Part shown: piece by piece, positions 48,091-59,311 of the stretch
Position numbering within the stretch: the first letter of the stretch is position 1
Layout: each line of letters starts with the position of its first letter
DNA from: Paragordius varius
Lineage: Eukaryota > Nematomorpha
Direction: 5' to 3'
Assembly (NCBI GenBank): GCA_964247055.1
Contig: OZ176051.1
Location: forward strand, 14,136,001-14,200,000
DNA: 64,000 bases
The notes under the pieces: generated by a model
What the model was told of the DNA's origin: nothing
The model's database searches: none
Seen by the model: the letters and a program-made list of their open reading frames with translations, nothing else
Translations under genes and position numbers: made by a program

Positions 48091-48294
48091 ATTACTCTAC
48101 TGTTTCGTTCTCGTCATTTTTTGGATAAGTGTTTAAAATCCACCAAAAGTATTTCATTTAACAAAATATTCCCAAACCATTTTCTACATGGAGAACTACT
48201 ACAAAAGTGCAATTATCATATTTATATCACTCGCAATAGTTAAAAACAAAAGCATGACGATCATCCTACAATTTTCTATCACAATATAAATATA

Positions 48295-48720
48295 CATTGT
48301 GTGCAAAAATAGGTGAATTTTTTTTAACAAAAGAATGTTTTTTTCATGAAATAGCTTATGACCATTGATTTCTTATTCCCGTAAAAATTTAATTTGTTGA
48401 CGACTTAGTTTTTAAAATATGAGAAAATAGAAATCGTGGAAAAGTGAAAATTAAGGAAAATTCAATAATGATAAGTTGAAATATTATGGTATGTTATCAT
48501 TTTAGGAGATATTTTCAATATATAAATAGCCTAAAATCATATAGATAGGGTTTCTATAAAATCTCAGAAAGATGGCGTTTTTCTACGACTCTTATAAGTC
48601 AAATTTATGAAACTATATTAAAATAATTTTTTTAATTATTTATTAACTAAACTCACTAATAAAATCTATAAATTCATATATTATTCATTTCAATATCAAA
48701 ATAAAACTAAATATTGTTTT
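48295..48720. repeat. Family W long inverted-repeat arm
   Basis: Matches the left arm of the palindrome at 59312-60468, from TTGTGTGCAAAA through 'catgaaatagcttatgacca' and 'tagggtttctataaaatctc' to 'ttttttattttttcattt'. The opposite arm is absent here. A short match to the arm end also sits at 50864-50972. Confidence 0.65.
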
Positions 48721-49160
48721 TTATTTTTTCATTTGGGGTGCCATATCGTGCAAACCAACCTTCTAAAACTTTCAAAATACTGATCGAGTTCACTGTTTTA
48801 AGCTGTGCTACTTCCACCCAACGGGTGGGGTGATCTATAAGTATGACCCAGTATCTACGGGCCCCGCTATATCGAGATGCAATCGCTCCCAAACGGTGGT
48901 GTTCGGGTTCCATTTATAAGTCGGGCTATATCATAGCCACCCCATTGCAGGGTCCTCCTATTGATGACAATATTAATAATGATGATACCAATCCTTCCCC
49001 GGATATTTGTCAAGATTTCCACAATAATCAGCAAAGTCCCAACGGCGATAAGATTGCAGAACCCTCAAGCCTGGAAGTACCAGTCGAGAGACTCTATCCT
49101 ACCAGAAGCCGAAAAGCCCCTGACAGATACACAAATCACTTTTAAATTAGATAGTAGATA
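48720..49160. mobile_element. Ty3/gypsy fossil 3, integrase and C-terminal pieces
   Basis: 48720-48915 is an integrase core fragment on the minus strand (HPTRWVEVAQLKTV and EGWFARYGTPNE visible). 48916-49145 is a polyprotein C-terminal tail on the plus strand ending in RLYPTRSRKAPDRYTNHF, leading straight into an LTR at 49161. The two pieces are head to head. Broken. Confidence 0.7.
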
Positions 49161-49496
49161 TGTTATGTATAATAACTTAATTGTTTTTGTTAACTTAACT
49201 CAATTGATCTTATTTTAGTTACCTTATGAAAATATAATATTATCCTTCCCTTTTATCTTTGTGCATAATACACCTTTGTACTTGTTACGCTAAAAATATA
49301 TTATCTTGGTTGTGAATGCTTTTACTTAAATACTGTAAAATTGAACCTTATGCAAATATATAACTTGTAAATGCTTTCATCTAAATATTGAAATATTTAA
49401 CCTTATGCAAAAATGCAACCTCGCTCTAAAACTATATATAATGGAACATAGTTTTTTATGATATATAAATAAATTCCCTTTTTTTCGCTTATTACA
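49161..49496 (+). repeat. LTR of gypsy fossil 3, plus orientation
   Basis: 336 bp, TGTTATGTATAAT...GCTTATTACA. It follows the C-terminal tail of the polyprotein, as a 3' LTR does. The inverted partner at 49775-50110 has the same length. Confidence 0.85.
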
Positions 49497-49774
49497 TTTT
49501 ATATAATAATGAAAATATTATTAATATTACCATCATTAAAAATTTCATTATTATTACCATTAGTAATACCATTATTATTACCATTAATACTTTCTATGTT
49601 ATCATTATTATATATTGCTAAGAATGATGGCTTTCATTATTATCCTGTATTCCTTTAATTACTAAATTTATTCGTAATTATTTAATATATTCCGTAAAAT
49701 TATTATTGATTTTATAAACTTATTTTTTCCATAATAATGAATACCGCGTAATACAAAAAATCGACCGCGCCAAA
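49497..49774. repeat. AT-rich spacer with 'attattaccat' repeats between inverted LTRs
   Basis: Irregular repeats of attattaccat, attaatacc and similar at about 49540-49610, then plain AT-rich DNA. At its right edge, read on the minus strand, TGGCGCGGTCGATTTTTTG directly follows the LTR end, as a primer-binding site would. Confidence 0.6.
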
Positions 49775-50110
49775 TGTAATAAGCGAAAAAAGGGAATTTA
49801 TTATATATCATAAAAAACTATGTTCCATTATATATAGTTTTAGAGCGAGGTTGCATTTTTGCATAAGGTTAAATATTTCAATATTTAGATGAAAGCATTC
49901 ACAAGTTATATATTTGCATAAGGTTCAATATTACAGTGTTTAGGTAAAAGCATTCACAACCAAGATAATATACATTTTTAGCGTAACAAGTACAAAGGTG
50001 TATTATGCACAAAGGTAAAAGAGAAGGATAATATTATATTTTCTAAAGGTAACTAAAATAAGATCAATTGAGTTAAGTTAACAAAAACAATTAAGTTATT
50101 ATACATAACA
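49775..50110 (-). repeat. LTR of gypsy fossil 3, inverted copy
   Basis: 336 bp, the reverse complement of 49161-49496 with roughly ten differences by eye (about 97% identity), so the two are recent relative to other elements here. On the minus strand it is followed by a TGGCGCGG primer-site-like sequence, so it looks like a 5' LTR whose internal part is lost. Confidence 0.85.
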
Positions 50111-50384
50111 ACACTTAAGTCAAGTCTTTTGCTTATCAATGTAACATTTCGCCACCAAATTCGAATTTTAGGGAAATTTTTTTAAAGCCAATATTTATGA
50201 AATAGGGCACAAAAAGATAAACAATTAATACAAATATGCAATTATTAAAGTTTTTAACTCAGTTGCACGTATTCTATTTAATATGATAGATTTTTCTAAA
50301 TATGAGCCCGGTGACTAATTTTAGGTTGATGAAAAATAATTCTTTACATGAATGGTAACGTAACCTTTAGCGTTTATTATTTTA

Positions 50385-51668
50385 TATAAAATGAAGATTT
50401 GACAATTTAAAAGATTAATATTTAATGATTAATTTTTAGATATTTTCGAGGATCGAATTTTCTGCGGGTTCACGGGATCAATAAATTTAGCATATTTTAT
50501 ATGCATTGTTCGTAAATATTAGCAGAGTTTTTAAAAATTTATCCTCTTCTGTTACATCCAATTTGAATAGGTTAATTAGCCAAAAATTATCAAATAAACA
50601 ATTTATAAGATTAACAAATTTTATTCCATATAAAACCTAAATTATATACATATTTAATTTCTAAAATAATTTTATCCATAATTTTATGTGCCCTAGCCAC
50701 ACTTGCAAAATCTTTATTACTTGAACATATGATTTTTTACACCCCCAAATCATTTGCTTGACTTAAATCGTCTAATGTCAAATTTTTTTATCACATGAAA
50801 GCCAGCCATGACATGAAAAACTTGCAATTCGATTGAAAAAAAAATTTTATCACCCCACCCAATATTTCAAAAACGAGGTCGTAATCAAATAAAATATTTT
50901 ATATCACATGAATAAGCTGATCATAAGTTATCTCCTAAAAAAATTATTTTGTAAAAATTTTTCATAGTGTATATATTTTCAGCATGTTATTTTTTGTGCC
51001 CCCCGATTTTAGACACAATATAGCTAAAGAGGCTAATATAAAGGTGAGAAAATGCAAATAATAACTTTAAAATGCCCGGTTGTATTTTAGTGTAAACTTG
51101 AATATTTATTTTTAAATCAGCTTTTAAGTTGTTTTAAAGCTGTTCCAATTTTAGACTCTAAATGTTACATAGCTATAAAAATATAATATCTACATGGGTT
51201 GGGGTTAAAAAATTGTTTTGACTTGACTTGCAAGTTTTTCAAATCATGACTTGCTTACATAAAATTAACATTAGAGGACATAAGTCAAGCAAGAAAACTA
51301 GATTCGGAGGTGATAAAAAATCATATGATCAAGAAAATTGTTTTTGCAAGTGTGGTATAACGCACACTTAAATCTAAATATGGATAAAATTATTTTGGAA
51401 ACTATTTATGTATATAATTTGGGTTTTATGTGTATTTTAAACCTTTGTTAATGCTATAAACTGTTTATTTGATAATTTTTGGCTAATTAACCTGTTCAAA
51501 TTGGGTGGATACAAAAGGGGATAATTTTTTAGAAACTGCTAATATATAAGAACATAGAACATGCTAAATTTATCAATTCCGTGAACCCACAAAAAAATTT
51601 AATTCTTGAAAACATCTTAATATAAATAATTAAATATTAATCTTGTTTAAAATTTTCAAATCTTTTTA
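50385..51668. mobile_element. Family V long palindrome
   Basis: The arms are inverted copies of about 440 bp (50385-50830 and about 51230-51668). Paired blocks: 'ttcacgggatcaataaattt' with 'aaatttatcaattccgtgaa'; 'ttaattagccaaaaattatc' with 'gataatttttggctaattaa'; 'ttgaacatatgattttttac' with 'aaaaaatcatatgatcaaga'; 'cacacttgcaaaa' with 'ttttgcaagtgtg'. The centre (50830-51230) contains a short family W arm end (50864-50972). No coding capacity. Confidence 0.75.
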
Positions 51669-52100
51669 AAACAATAACTAAGGTTAATAAAGAGTTTATT
51701 TCCTCATACATTTATTTTAAATGTAATGTTGATAATCAATTATAAATATATGTTCTATTGCAAACAATCATCTTCCCATTAAAACTGCAAATGGACTTCT
51801 AACAAAACGACGCGTTTGTGAGAGTGTTTTAAGGGCGTATGGTTTCATCAATTTAAAAATTTCAGTTAGCCTCAATATCTCTATAACAGTGGTATTCACC
51901 AAAAAAATTTGACGGGCCAAATAAAATATAATTTTTTTTCGAGGGCCATAAACCTTAAAATGGCAAAATTGCATAGCTATTTGACACATAGGCACATATT
52001 TATACTAATCAGCACAATAAATTTTTTGCGGATCGCTTGTAAATCCAGCTAAAAACTCGTTTGACTCCATTTAGTTTTAAAAATAAAATAATTTGATAAC

Positions 52101-53562
52101 TGTTAATTTGAAGAGAAGAAAATATAAGAAACGTGAAATGATATTTATTCTCTTTTTTGTGCTTTATATACACTATTTTAGGTGTACATAATTTGCATTA
52201 TAACAGTAAAATTTCGTGTAATAATGGATATAATATTTACATAGTACCAAAAAAATATAAAGTTAATATTCAAATCTCACAGAAAATTATGATAAACAAC
52301 CAAAGTATATATTTCAAATTTGCATGTAACATCACTTCACCCTTAGGCGAAATAAAACTAGTTTGAATGATAATACATGTTTTGGGTGTGTCGACGAATA
52401 TTTGCATAAGGTACATCATAGTTTGAAAGATAACATCACGTGTTGTGTGTCGACGAATCATTTGATTTATGCCTCTGTTACATGAAAATTTGAATATATA
52501 CTTTGGTTGTATATCATAATTTACTGTGAGATTTGAATTGTATTTTTTTATATTTTTTTGGTACTATGTAAATATTATATCCTTTGTTACACGAAATATA
52601 TTGTTATGCAAATTATGTACACCTAAAAATAGTGTATATAAAGCACAAAAAAACGAATAAAGATCATTTCACGTTTCTTATATTTTCTTCTTTTCAAATT
52701 TACAGCCTCACGCCATCCTGGACCATTTCTTGTTAAACTGGTCCAGCACTGAAATATTATCGGCGCGGTGAGGAATCTGAACGGTATCCTTTTGAAACGG
52801 AAACATCCTCTTTTTTGCATTAAAATTGTAGAGGGGGTGTAGCGACTCTTTATATCGGCCTGGGGAGGTAGGCGTCTTACAGATCAATCTTACTTGTCCG
52901 CACCAATCTAACTTACTCAACCATCAAATGTTGAATGATGTGGGAGTCTTCCCCAGCCATTTGTTGATAATGATTCCAGAGTCGCTATAGATACTTAGCC
53001 CGTTCACTTTCAGTGCCCTGGCGGTTGTACATATTTTTGGTTGGGTTTTCCGCATTTGCAATTACGGTTCCAGGCGGGATATTTGCTTGGCCCATGAACA
53101 CTCCCATAACCTTTGCGCGAATGTGTCTTAGGTTTTGATTGTTGTGATCGATTAAAATTATTACCATTGCTATAATTGGTATTATCATTATATATTTAGC
53201 TGGACATGTTGGTGATATTGGCAATTGACATTGTCATGGTTGTTGCACTTTCTCTATATCCACCATCCGAGTTTGGACTCCGATGGGCTCCACTGTTATG
53301 TTAGATTAATTGTTAGATTAGTTCGGATTCGCTTAGCTACCAGATGTTAATTCGAAGAGAAGATAGTATAAAAAACGTGAAATGATATTTATTCGTTTTT
53401 TGTGCTTTATATACACTATTTTTAGGTGTACATACTTTGCATTATAACAATAAAATTTCGTGTAACAAAGGATATAATACTTACATAGTACCAATACAAT
53501 TCAAATATCACAGAAAATTATGATATACAACCAAAGTATATATTTCAAATTTGCATGTAACA
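52101..53562. mobile_element. LTR-retroelement fossil with three LTR copies, inserted in hAT 2
   Basis: The LTR is 220-230 bp, TGTTAATTTGAAG...ATGTAACA. Copies: 52101-52331 (+), 52476-52704 (-) and 53345-53562 (+). The outer pair is bounded by the 5-bp repeat ATAAC (52096-52100 and 53563-53567). The part between the second and third copies (52705-53344) reads weakly as gag-like on the minus strand. Between the first and second is a two-unit repeat of about 60 bp containing 'gtgtgtcgacgaat'. Rearranged and broken. LTR divergence is modest. Confidence 0.75.
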
Positions 53563-53589
53563 ATAACAACATTTATTTTGATATTAACA

Positions 53590-55260
53590 ATAATTTTTGG
53601 CAAATTTGGTTTTGCCTCATGACAGGCCAATCTCAATACGACGTCCATATGATCATCGGTTTAGCGATTTCTATAATTCTTGATATACTTCATTTCTGAA
53701 TATGCCGTCTTACACGCGTAAGTTGAGGGAAAAACAGTTAGGATAACTTGAGCATATTTTTTTTCATATTTGTTTGGCACATCTTGCCAAAACTTTACAC
53801 ATCTTTCTTCTGTACGATTCTCTTTGAATATAGACATGATATGCGCCTGATCAAAACCCAAATGTTCGACTAGTTTGATATTGGTTATATCCATATGCCA
53901 TGGATTTTAAACGAGTTTTAATCAATTTATAAAATTTATTAATTCTTGAAATCTAAATTCATCTCATTAGATAAAAATGTTAAATGATTGTCATCCTCGC
54001 AGTAAATCCACACTTTCTACATGAATCGTTTTAAGTTTTAAAAAATATAGGAATGTTTAAATCATAAAATCGTTTATATATTATTTTCTCTTCAAAAGCA
54101 AATATTTTAATAGCAAATTGGGTTATTATTTTCTCCCTTGATGACTTATATCAAAAATTCTAAGTTTATAAGTAATGTCGCAAAGGTAGACTAATAACAC
54201 CCACTCTTTGTCACAATTAATTTCCTCGTCAATTTCTTAAATTTTAAAAATAATAGAATTTGTCTAAAAACAAAATATCTATTTAATACTTTGCTAAGGT
54301 TTAACCATCTCACGGGAGTACAAAAGAATATCATCAAATTCACTGTGGATATCTTTCAGAAGGTTTTTGAATTCATGATGATTGAATTCTCTGCCATGGA
54401 TGTGGTAACTATATCCACCACCTTTTTAATGTGGTTCATCTTTTACTCGCGGAACCAAGCTTTACTGATAATAGCAGTGAAAGGTTAAAATACATATTTT
54501 GTTTGTTTTTAAAAGAAGAATAAATCATTTGTTTATTCCAATAGGGAGCCGTCTGTGGAGATTGAAACCAATTCATAGATATACCGTTATTATTGAAAAA
54601 AGAACTAATTATATCAAGAAAATCATTTCCTTTCGTGGTATTATTCATTGGTAAAAATTTTTAATATTCCTCAATGATTATGTTGTCGTTGCAAAATCTC
54701 ACAGCATACATTGAGGTATTGAACTAACATCAATGCTAGAATCAATGGCAATACTATTTGCAGTTTTTCATAGCCAATAACGTCTTGTTAAATATATATT
54801 TAGACATGTCTTGAATAGTCGAGCACATGTTGAATCACAAAGTTGAAGTTTTTTAATTTGTTATGATTTGATCTTAATTATAAAATTTCTCAAATAAAAA
54901 AGAGCAACCCTTTAATAGACATTCTTTTATTAGTTGGGAATCAGTAAACGGTTTATATTTTTCCAAAAATATAGCAAATTCCGAGGCTAAGGTTACAGCT
55001 TTTTCCTGGGAGAAAGCCATGGACATAATAGATTTTTCTTTCTGGTATAATACTTTATTCTTTTTGTATTTTTTGTTTTCCGCATTCTGTTAATTTATGA
55101 GAAATTTGGATTGTAAATGTCTTTCAATATTGTATTTTTTTTATAATTATGTTGTCCTTAAAGGCAGGTAACAACATTTTTATTTAAAACAACAAAGAAT
55201 ATCTCTTCCCATTCTTTTGTAAAGTAGCGATTTTTCATCGGATAATTTACGTTTTTAGCA
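53590..55260 (-). pseudogene. hAT transposase remnant (GTF2IRD2/EPM2AIP1-like group)
   Basis: The clearest block is the C-terminal dimerisation domain on the minus strand at 53894-53650: LVEHLGFDQAHIM and ILTVFPSTYACKTAYSEMKY followed by IKNYRNR. Family members read like 'LTMFGSTY-CE--FS-M--IK---R-RL'. Upstream pieces include MNNTTKGNDFLDIISSFFNN (54648), PVRWLNLSKVLNRYF near 54300, and QILLFLKFK. Frames are broken repeatedly, so no product is expected. A shorter, similar piece lies at 63540-64000. Confidence 0.7.
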
Positions 55261-55401
55261 GAATATAATTTGATTTATGCTATAAAAAACCGGTCAAAAT
55301 TTAATGATGTTAATTTGAAAAATATTTGATGGAAATAAAAAATGATGCAGGATAGCAATAAAGAATATGTATATGAAAGTTTGGGTGAAAGGCTGGTTTA
55401 A

Positions 55402-55946
55402 CACTTCGATTCAATTTGGGGTATCTAATTCAGACTAAAGAGTTAGGATTTTTTAAAACTAAAGGAAACTGTCCCAATTTAATATGTTTCTATCCTAGTA
55501 AAAATTATATTATAAAGCGAAAATATCTTGATAAAATTTCGTTTTGAATTAAAAGTCTCATGCCAAACTACTTCCCCACCATTTTTATTTTACAAATTTT
55601 TCGCAAAATATCGTCTTCAGGGTAAAACTAAAGCTAATTTTTAATATAAATTACATCTAAAATTGATAGAAATAGAAAAAGCGGTTTATTTTGTATTATT
55701 TTTTAATTTTACCATTTCAAACATGTCACGTTGACGAAATTTTTACCTTTCGGTTTTAGCTTAAAATAAGTTATATCAAGTATTTTTGAATAAATTTTTT
55801 TATATATTTCGGTTTTTTAATGTTATATAAGTGCAAAATGCCATGTTTTCGATTCCTATAATTTTAATAAATTTAATAAACAGGCCTGGGGTTTAATTAC
55901 CCCAATTTGAATCGAAGGACTAAAATGAATGTGTTGTATCCAAGTT
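55402..55946 (-). mobile_element. MITE family Y copy 3
   Basis: About 545 bp in inverse orientation to copies 1 and 2: CACTTCGATTCAATTTGGGG at the left, ...TGTTGTATCCAAGT at the right. TTAA is present on both sides (55398-55401 and 55947-55950). Located in hAT element 2. Confidence 0.8.
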
Positions 55947-56239
55947 TTAAATACAAAAAAGGAATGCAATAAAAATTATAGAAAAGAAAATAATACAGAA
56001 ACAAAACAACGTGTGCCAAAATTTTTAATGTAGGGAAATTTTTAATTGCGTAAAAAATTAAAATTCAAAATTAAATATAAAGAAAATAACTATTAAAATA
56101 AGCGAAAATTCGTTTATGTGTAAAAATTCAGCAATAAAGATAATAAATTAAGTATCATTATGATAATAGGGCAATTTTAAAGATTAGGGCCGCATGCGGT
56201 CCGCGGGCCTGGTTTGAGACTGATTTAGACTGTTTCTAT

Positions 56240-56620
56240 TGCGCTTCAAAATATATTGTAACTGGACTCACCAAAATTTTGCTATAAGTTCAATTTTCAA
56301 GCAAAAAATCCCATTTTACGGAACATTTTTTATGCCAAAATTTAGCAAATAAAAATATATCAGCATTTTTGCGTTTAGAAAAAAATTTTCATTTAGACGG
56401 GTCCAAAAATTTGAGATTATCGTGCCCACATCTAAATTTTTAATTTTTATAAAATATTATATATATAATTTATAATATATTTTAGTGAAATTTTGTAATG
56501 AAACATTTATCTCAAAAATATTTTTTGTAAAATGTGCGCAAATTTTGCCATTTTAATAGTGTTAATACTTTTTATAATTACTCTTAAGGCCCAAACAATA
56601 GTTCTAAGTATATAAAATAA
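56240..56620. repeat. Family Z fragment
   Basis: Contains 'gtgcccacatctaaattttt', an (AT)-rich tract, 'aatgaaacatttatctc' and a 'ctcttaaggcccaaac' block, matching the right arm of family Z. It directly precedes an RTE fragment. Confidence 0.5.
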
Positions 56621-57660
56621 ATATCTAGAAGGCTAATGATTTATGAAGCAAGAAGACCAATTCAAAAGCATATAGGAATGAACAGGGAGTTGCATGGTAA
56701 TTTCAATATTGAAAAGACGTTTGAAAATATACAACTGAGTACAATATGGTGGAGTTTAGAACGGAAAAACGTTCCTAAAAATTACATAAAAATTAAAAAA
56801 TTCTGTATGGCTTTCACCATCTTAAAGTTAAAACACACCAGTAGTGTCAGATCCATTAAAATAAACCAAGGCATCTATCAGCGGTCAGCAATCAGTTCGT
56901 TGCTATTTATATGAACGAAATTTCAAAAGAAGTAAGGCAACATGGTGGCTGGTATTCTCTTTATGCAGACGACATAATAGTGCTGTCAGACGAGTAGCAT
57001 GAATTGAAATAATTGATAAGCAAATGGATTGTTAAAAGAACTCGGAACTCATAAATTTTGGTGGAAAAAAACGAGAAAAGGAATTAAAAAGGTTACGTTT
57101 TAAAAGGTCCGGAGGAATGCAAATATATAGCCGCAAGTAAATGGTTCTTTAACGCATGATACAAATCTTAGAATTCGAAATAGTTGGGCAAATTATAAAA
57201 AGATTTAAATGTTTAGTACGATAAAAAAAATTGACCTAAAGGTCAAGGGTAAGATTTATAGTGCTATTTTACAGCCAGCAATGATGTACAACTTACACAA
57301 ATGGGCATTAAAGAAATCAGAAGAGAGGCACTTTGAAAAGAGAATGCTTAGATTAATGTGCCGTGTAACGAGGAAAGACTGGGTGAGGAATGAATACATG
57401 ATTTAGTACGGAAATCAAACCAATAACCAAAAATTGATGTAAATCGTCTTAGTGGTTTGGATCTAAGAAGAGATAACTACATTGGTAAAAAGATTGATGA
57501 TACGAGGGCGCCCTAAAAATCGATGGATAGATACGGTTAAGAGGACATGGCAAAACTGAACCTAAAAAGCGAGGACGCCATAGACAGGGTTCTACGGCGA
57601 AAGAGTTTAGGGATATGACCGCTCGAAGGACTGATGTCGTATAATGTAATTAATTGGATT
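56600..57660 (+). pseudogene. RTE-type LINE fragment 3
   Basis: A degenerate copy of the second half of the ORF at 37254-38603. Visible blocks: RRPIQKHIGMNRELHGNFNI, LSTIWWSLERKNVPKNYIKI, INQGIYQRSAISSLLF, then WYSLYADDIIVLSDE, KVKGKIYSAILQPAMMYN, HFEKRMLRLMCRVTRKD and the end region 'aagagtttagggatatgacc' with tail 'tgtaattaattgg'. Multiple stops, frame changes and small deletions. Older than the 36085 copy. Confidence 0.85.
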
Positions 57661-58362
57661 AGATTGAAACCATTAATTATTAAAACAGCCTTAACCATTA
57701 AATTGAAATCCAACTTAATATAAGAAGTTATATTTCAAAAAATGTGCTTTGATAAAAGCTAATTTAGCATACATCCCAATCAATTTTTTAGCTGCATTTG
57801 TTTCATGTAATCGATATGCCTAAATTAGAAATAATATAGTTTTCCAAAACCATGCTATATACTGTAATGTGCAGGTATTGATTAAGAATTAGTTCCTTAA
57901 ACATGCAGTTACCAATATTTAAACAGCTGTTGACGCGCTTTATTAAAATATCACATGTTCTTTTTAAACTTGTCTAAAAAGGAGCCATGTATCGGATAAT
58001 GAGCGTTGAACTGATTTAACAATTGTTTGAGCATTGTAGGAAGTGTGCAATTTCCACTTTTACAAATGGATATTTTTTACTGCAATTAATAATTAAATTG
58101 ATGTAAATACCGTAAAAATTGAAAGGATACAGACAAAATGCAAAAACATAAAGATAAATGAATTTAAAAATTCCATGTTATAACCTTGATTTTTTCTATG
58201 TAAATTATTGCAAAGTATGAAATTGAGATGCATATCGGTAGCACAATCAATTACATTGCTATTTAAAACAATAATATATATGGGTTAAAGTTTAAAAAAT
58301 TTACATTGGTGGTTTAAAAAATGTTGTCTTTATATTTTTTACATTTTGTGCGTATAATTTTA
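57661..58362. other. AT-rich stretch, no gene seen
   Basis: Nothing recognised. Its right end (58310-58370) shares 'gtctttatattttttacatt' with 27650, a low-copy dispersed repeat. Confidence 0.5.
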
Positions 58363-58386
58363 TTTATTACTGTTTAAATTTTTAAT

Positions 58387-58655
58387 TTAAATACTCATCA
58401 CGTATTCATAATCTCCGTACTCCCCTTCGTCATAAATTTCATCTTATTTTTCGGGTTCTGGTGGACTAGGGGTTGGGTTTAAAAAACCACATTTTTGAAG
58501 ATTGTGTCCATTTACTGGGATGACATTTAAACATTTAATGTTAGATTCTGCACTGCTGCTGAGCATATCATCGCTATCACAATATACCCTATCCGTGTTG
58601 TGTGTGGAAAGGGAAATGGAATTATTTTTACCATAACTTTTGGGTTTTCGGATAA
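58387..58655 (-). CDS. Probable terminal exon of an unidentified host gene
   Basis: The minus strand, after an acceptor-like tttccaag (AG at 58656-58657), is open as IRKPKSYGKNNSISLSTHNT, then CDSDDMLSSSAESNIKCLNV, IPVNGHNLQKCGFLNPT, PSPPEPEK and TAA (58444-58446). The same frame continues as DEIYDEGEYGDYEYVMSI with a second TAA at 58387-58389. The composition (Ser, Pro and acidic-Tyr clusters) is unlike the AT-rich noise around it and resembles a cytoplasmic tail of a membrane protein; that is inference. AATAAA lies at 58363-58368 on the same strand. Either the gene ends at the first stop, or that stop is recent or read through. Upstream exons would lie at higher coordinates and are not firmly identified. 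Confidence 0.5.
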
Positions 58656-58889
58656 CTTGGAAATATGGTACATATATATATATATGATTATGGTTAATTA
58701 TATTACTTATGTTTGACTTTCAATATTCGGATATAGATCGACACAGCATTCAAAAGTAATGGCTAGTTTTGCATTTTTTTTTAATTTAAATATATGTTTT
58801 ATACATTAAAATTTAAATATTAAAACAATTAAAATATAAAATTTTACTTTCTATATTCCAACACCAAATTTAAATGGGAGGCTTAATTT

Positions 58890-59043
58890 TCATTGGTTTT
58901 ACAAGTAATAAATTTTACAATAAAAAAATAAAAAATCTTATCTCCAAAATAATTGGATTCTCGGTAATAACATCCATGCCCAGTATGATTTGACAATTAA
59001 AGGTATTGTGTCGTGCTTCAGTATAATATAAGCCAATACTGCT
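58890..59043 (-). other. Possible upstream exon of the minus-strand gene (weak)
   Basis: Minus-strand stretch after ttgtttgagcag reads IGLYYTEARHNTFNCQIILG, MDVITENPIILE and then hydrophobic residues. The reading looks protein-like for about 40 codons. However, the only nearby donor (TT/GTAAAA) leaves a phase that does not fit the exon at 58387-58655, so another exon would be needed, or this is chance. Confidence 0.2.
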
Positions 59044-59311
59044 CAAACAAATTGAAATTAATGTTAAAGTTTGATTCATATATTTTATTTAACATTGTAT
59101 TATAACAAAATTCGGTAATTATATTTTTTTAAATAACTTTTAAGTCCATATATCACCAATAAATGGAATATGATGTTAATATAACGCTAATTAATGTCGG
59201 CCCATCTACAAAAATATAAAACAAATTTAAATCTTTCCAGTAATAATTCTATTTTTTGTAAGCTTCTGAGAATTATTACTAAAAGGAATATTATAAGAAA
59301 TAAATGCAAGA

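Larger units (their letters stand above)
51887..56222 (-). mobile_element. hAT element 2 with nested LTR element and MITE
   Basis: Left terminus CAGTGGTATTCACC with 'gacgggcc' inside (51887). Candidate right end 'gcgggcctggtttgagactg' (to 56222). Minus-strand transposase remnant between. Two later insertions: an LTR element (52101-53562, ATAAC duplication) and MITE Y (55402-55946, TTAA duplication). A related copy begins at 63405 and runs off the window. The right boundary is inferred from hAT-like G/C-rich termini, and no 8-bp duplication was confirmed. Confidence 0.55.

Noticed and set aside
49540-49610. Regular attattaccat units, considered as a CRISPR-like or satellite array
   Set aside because: Units vary in length and sequence with no spacers. 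It is simple-sequence drift in an animal genome.
53661-53894. 77-codon minus-strand frame considered as a host gene
   Set aside because: It is the C-terminal dimerisation region of a hAT transposase and belongs to a dead element.
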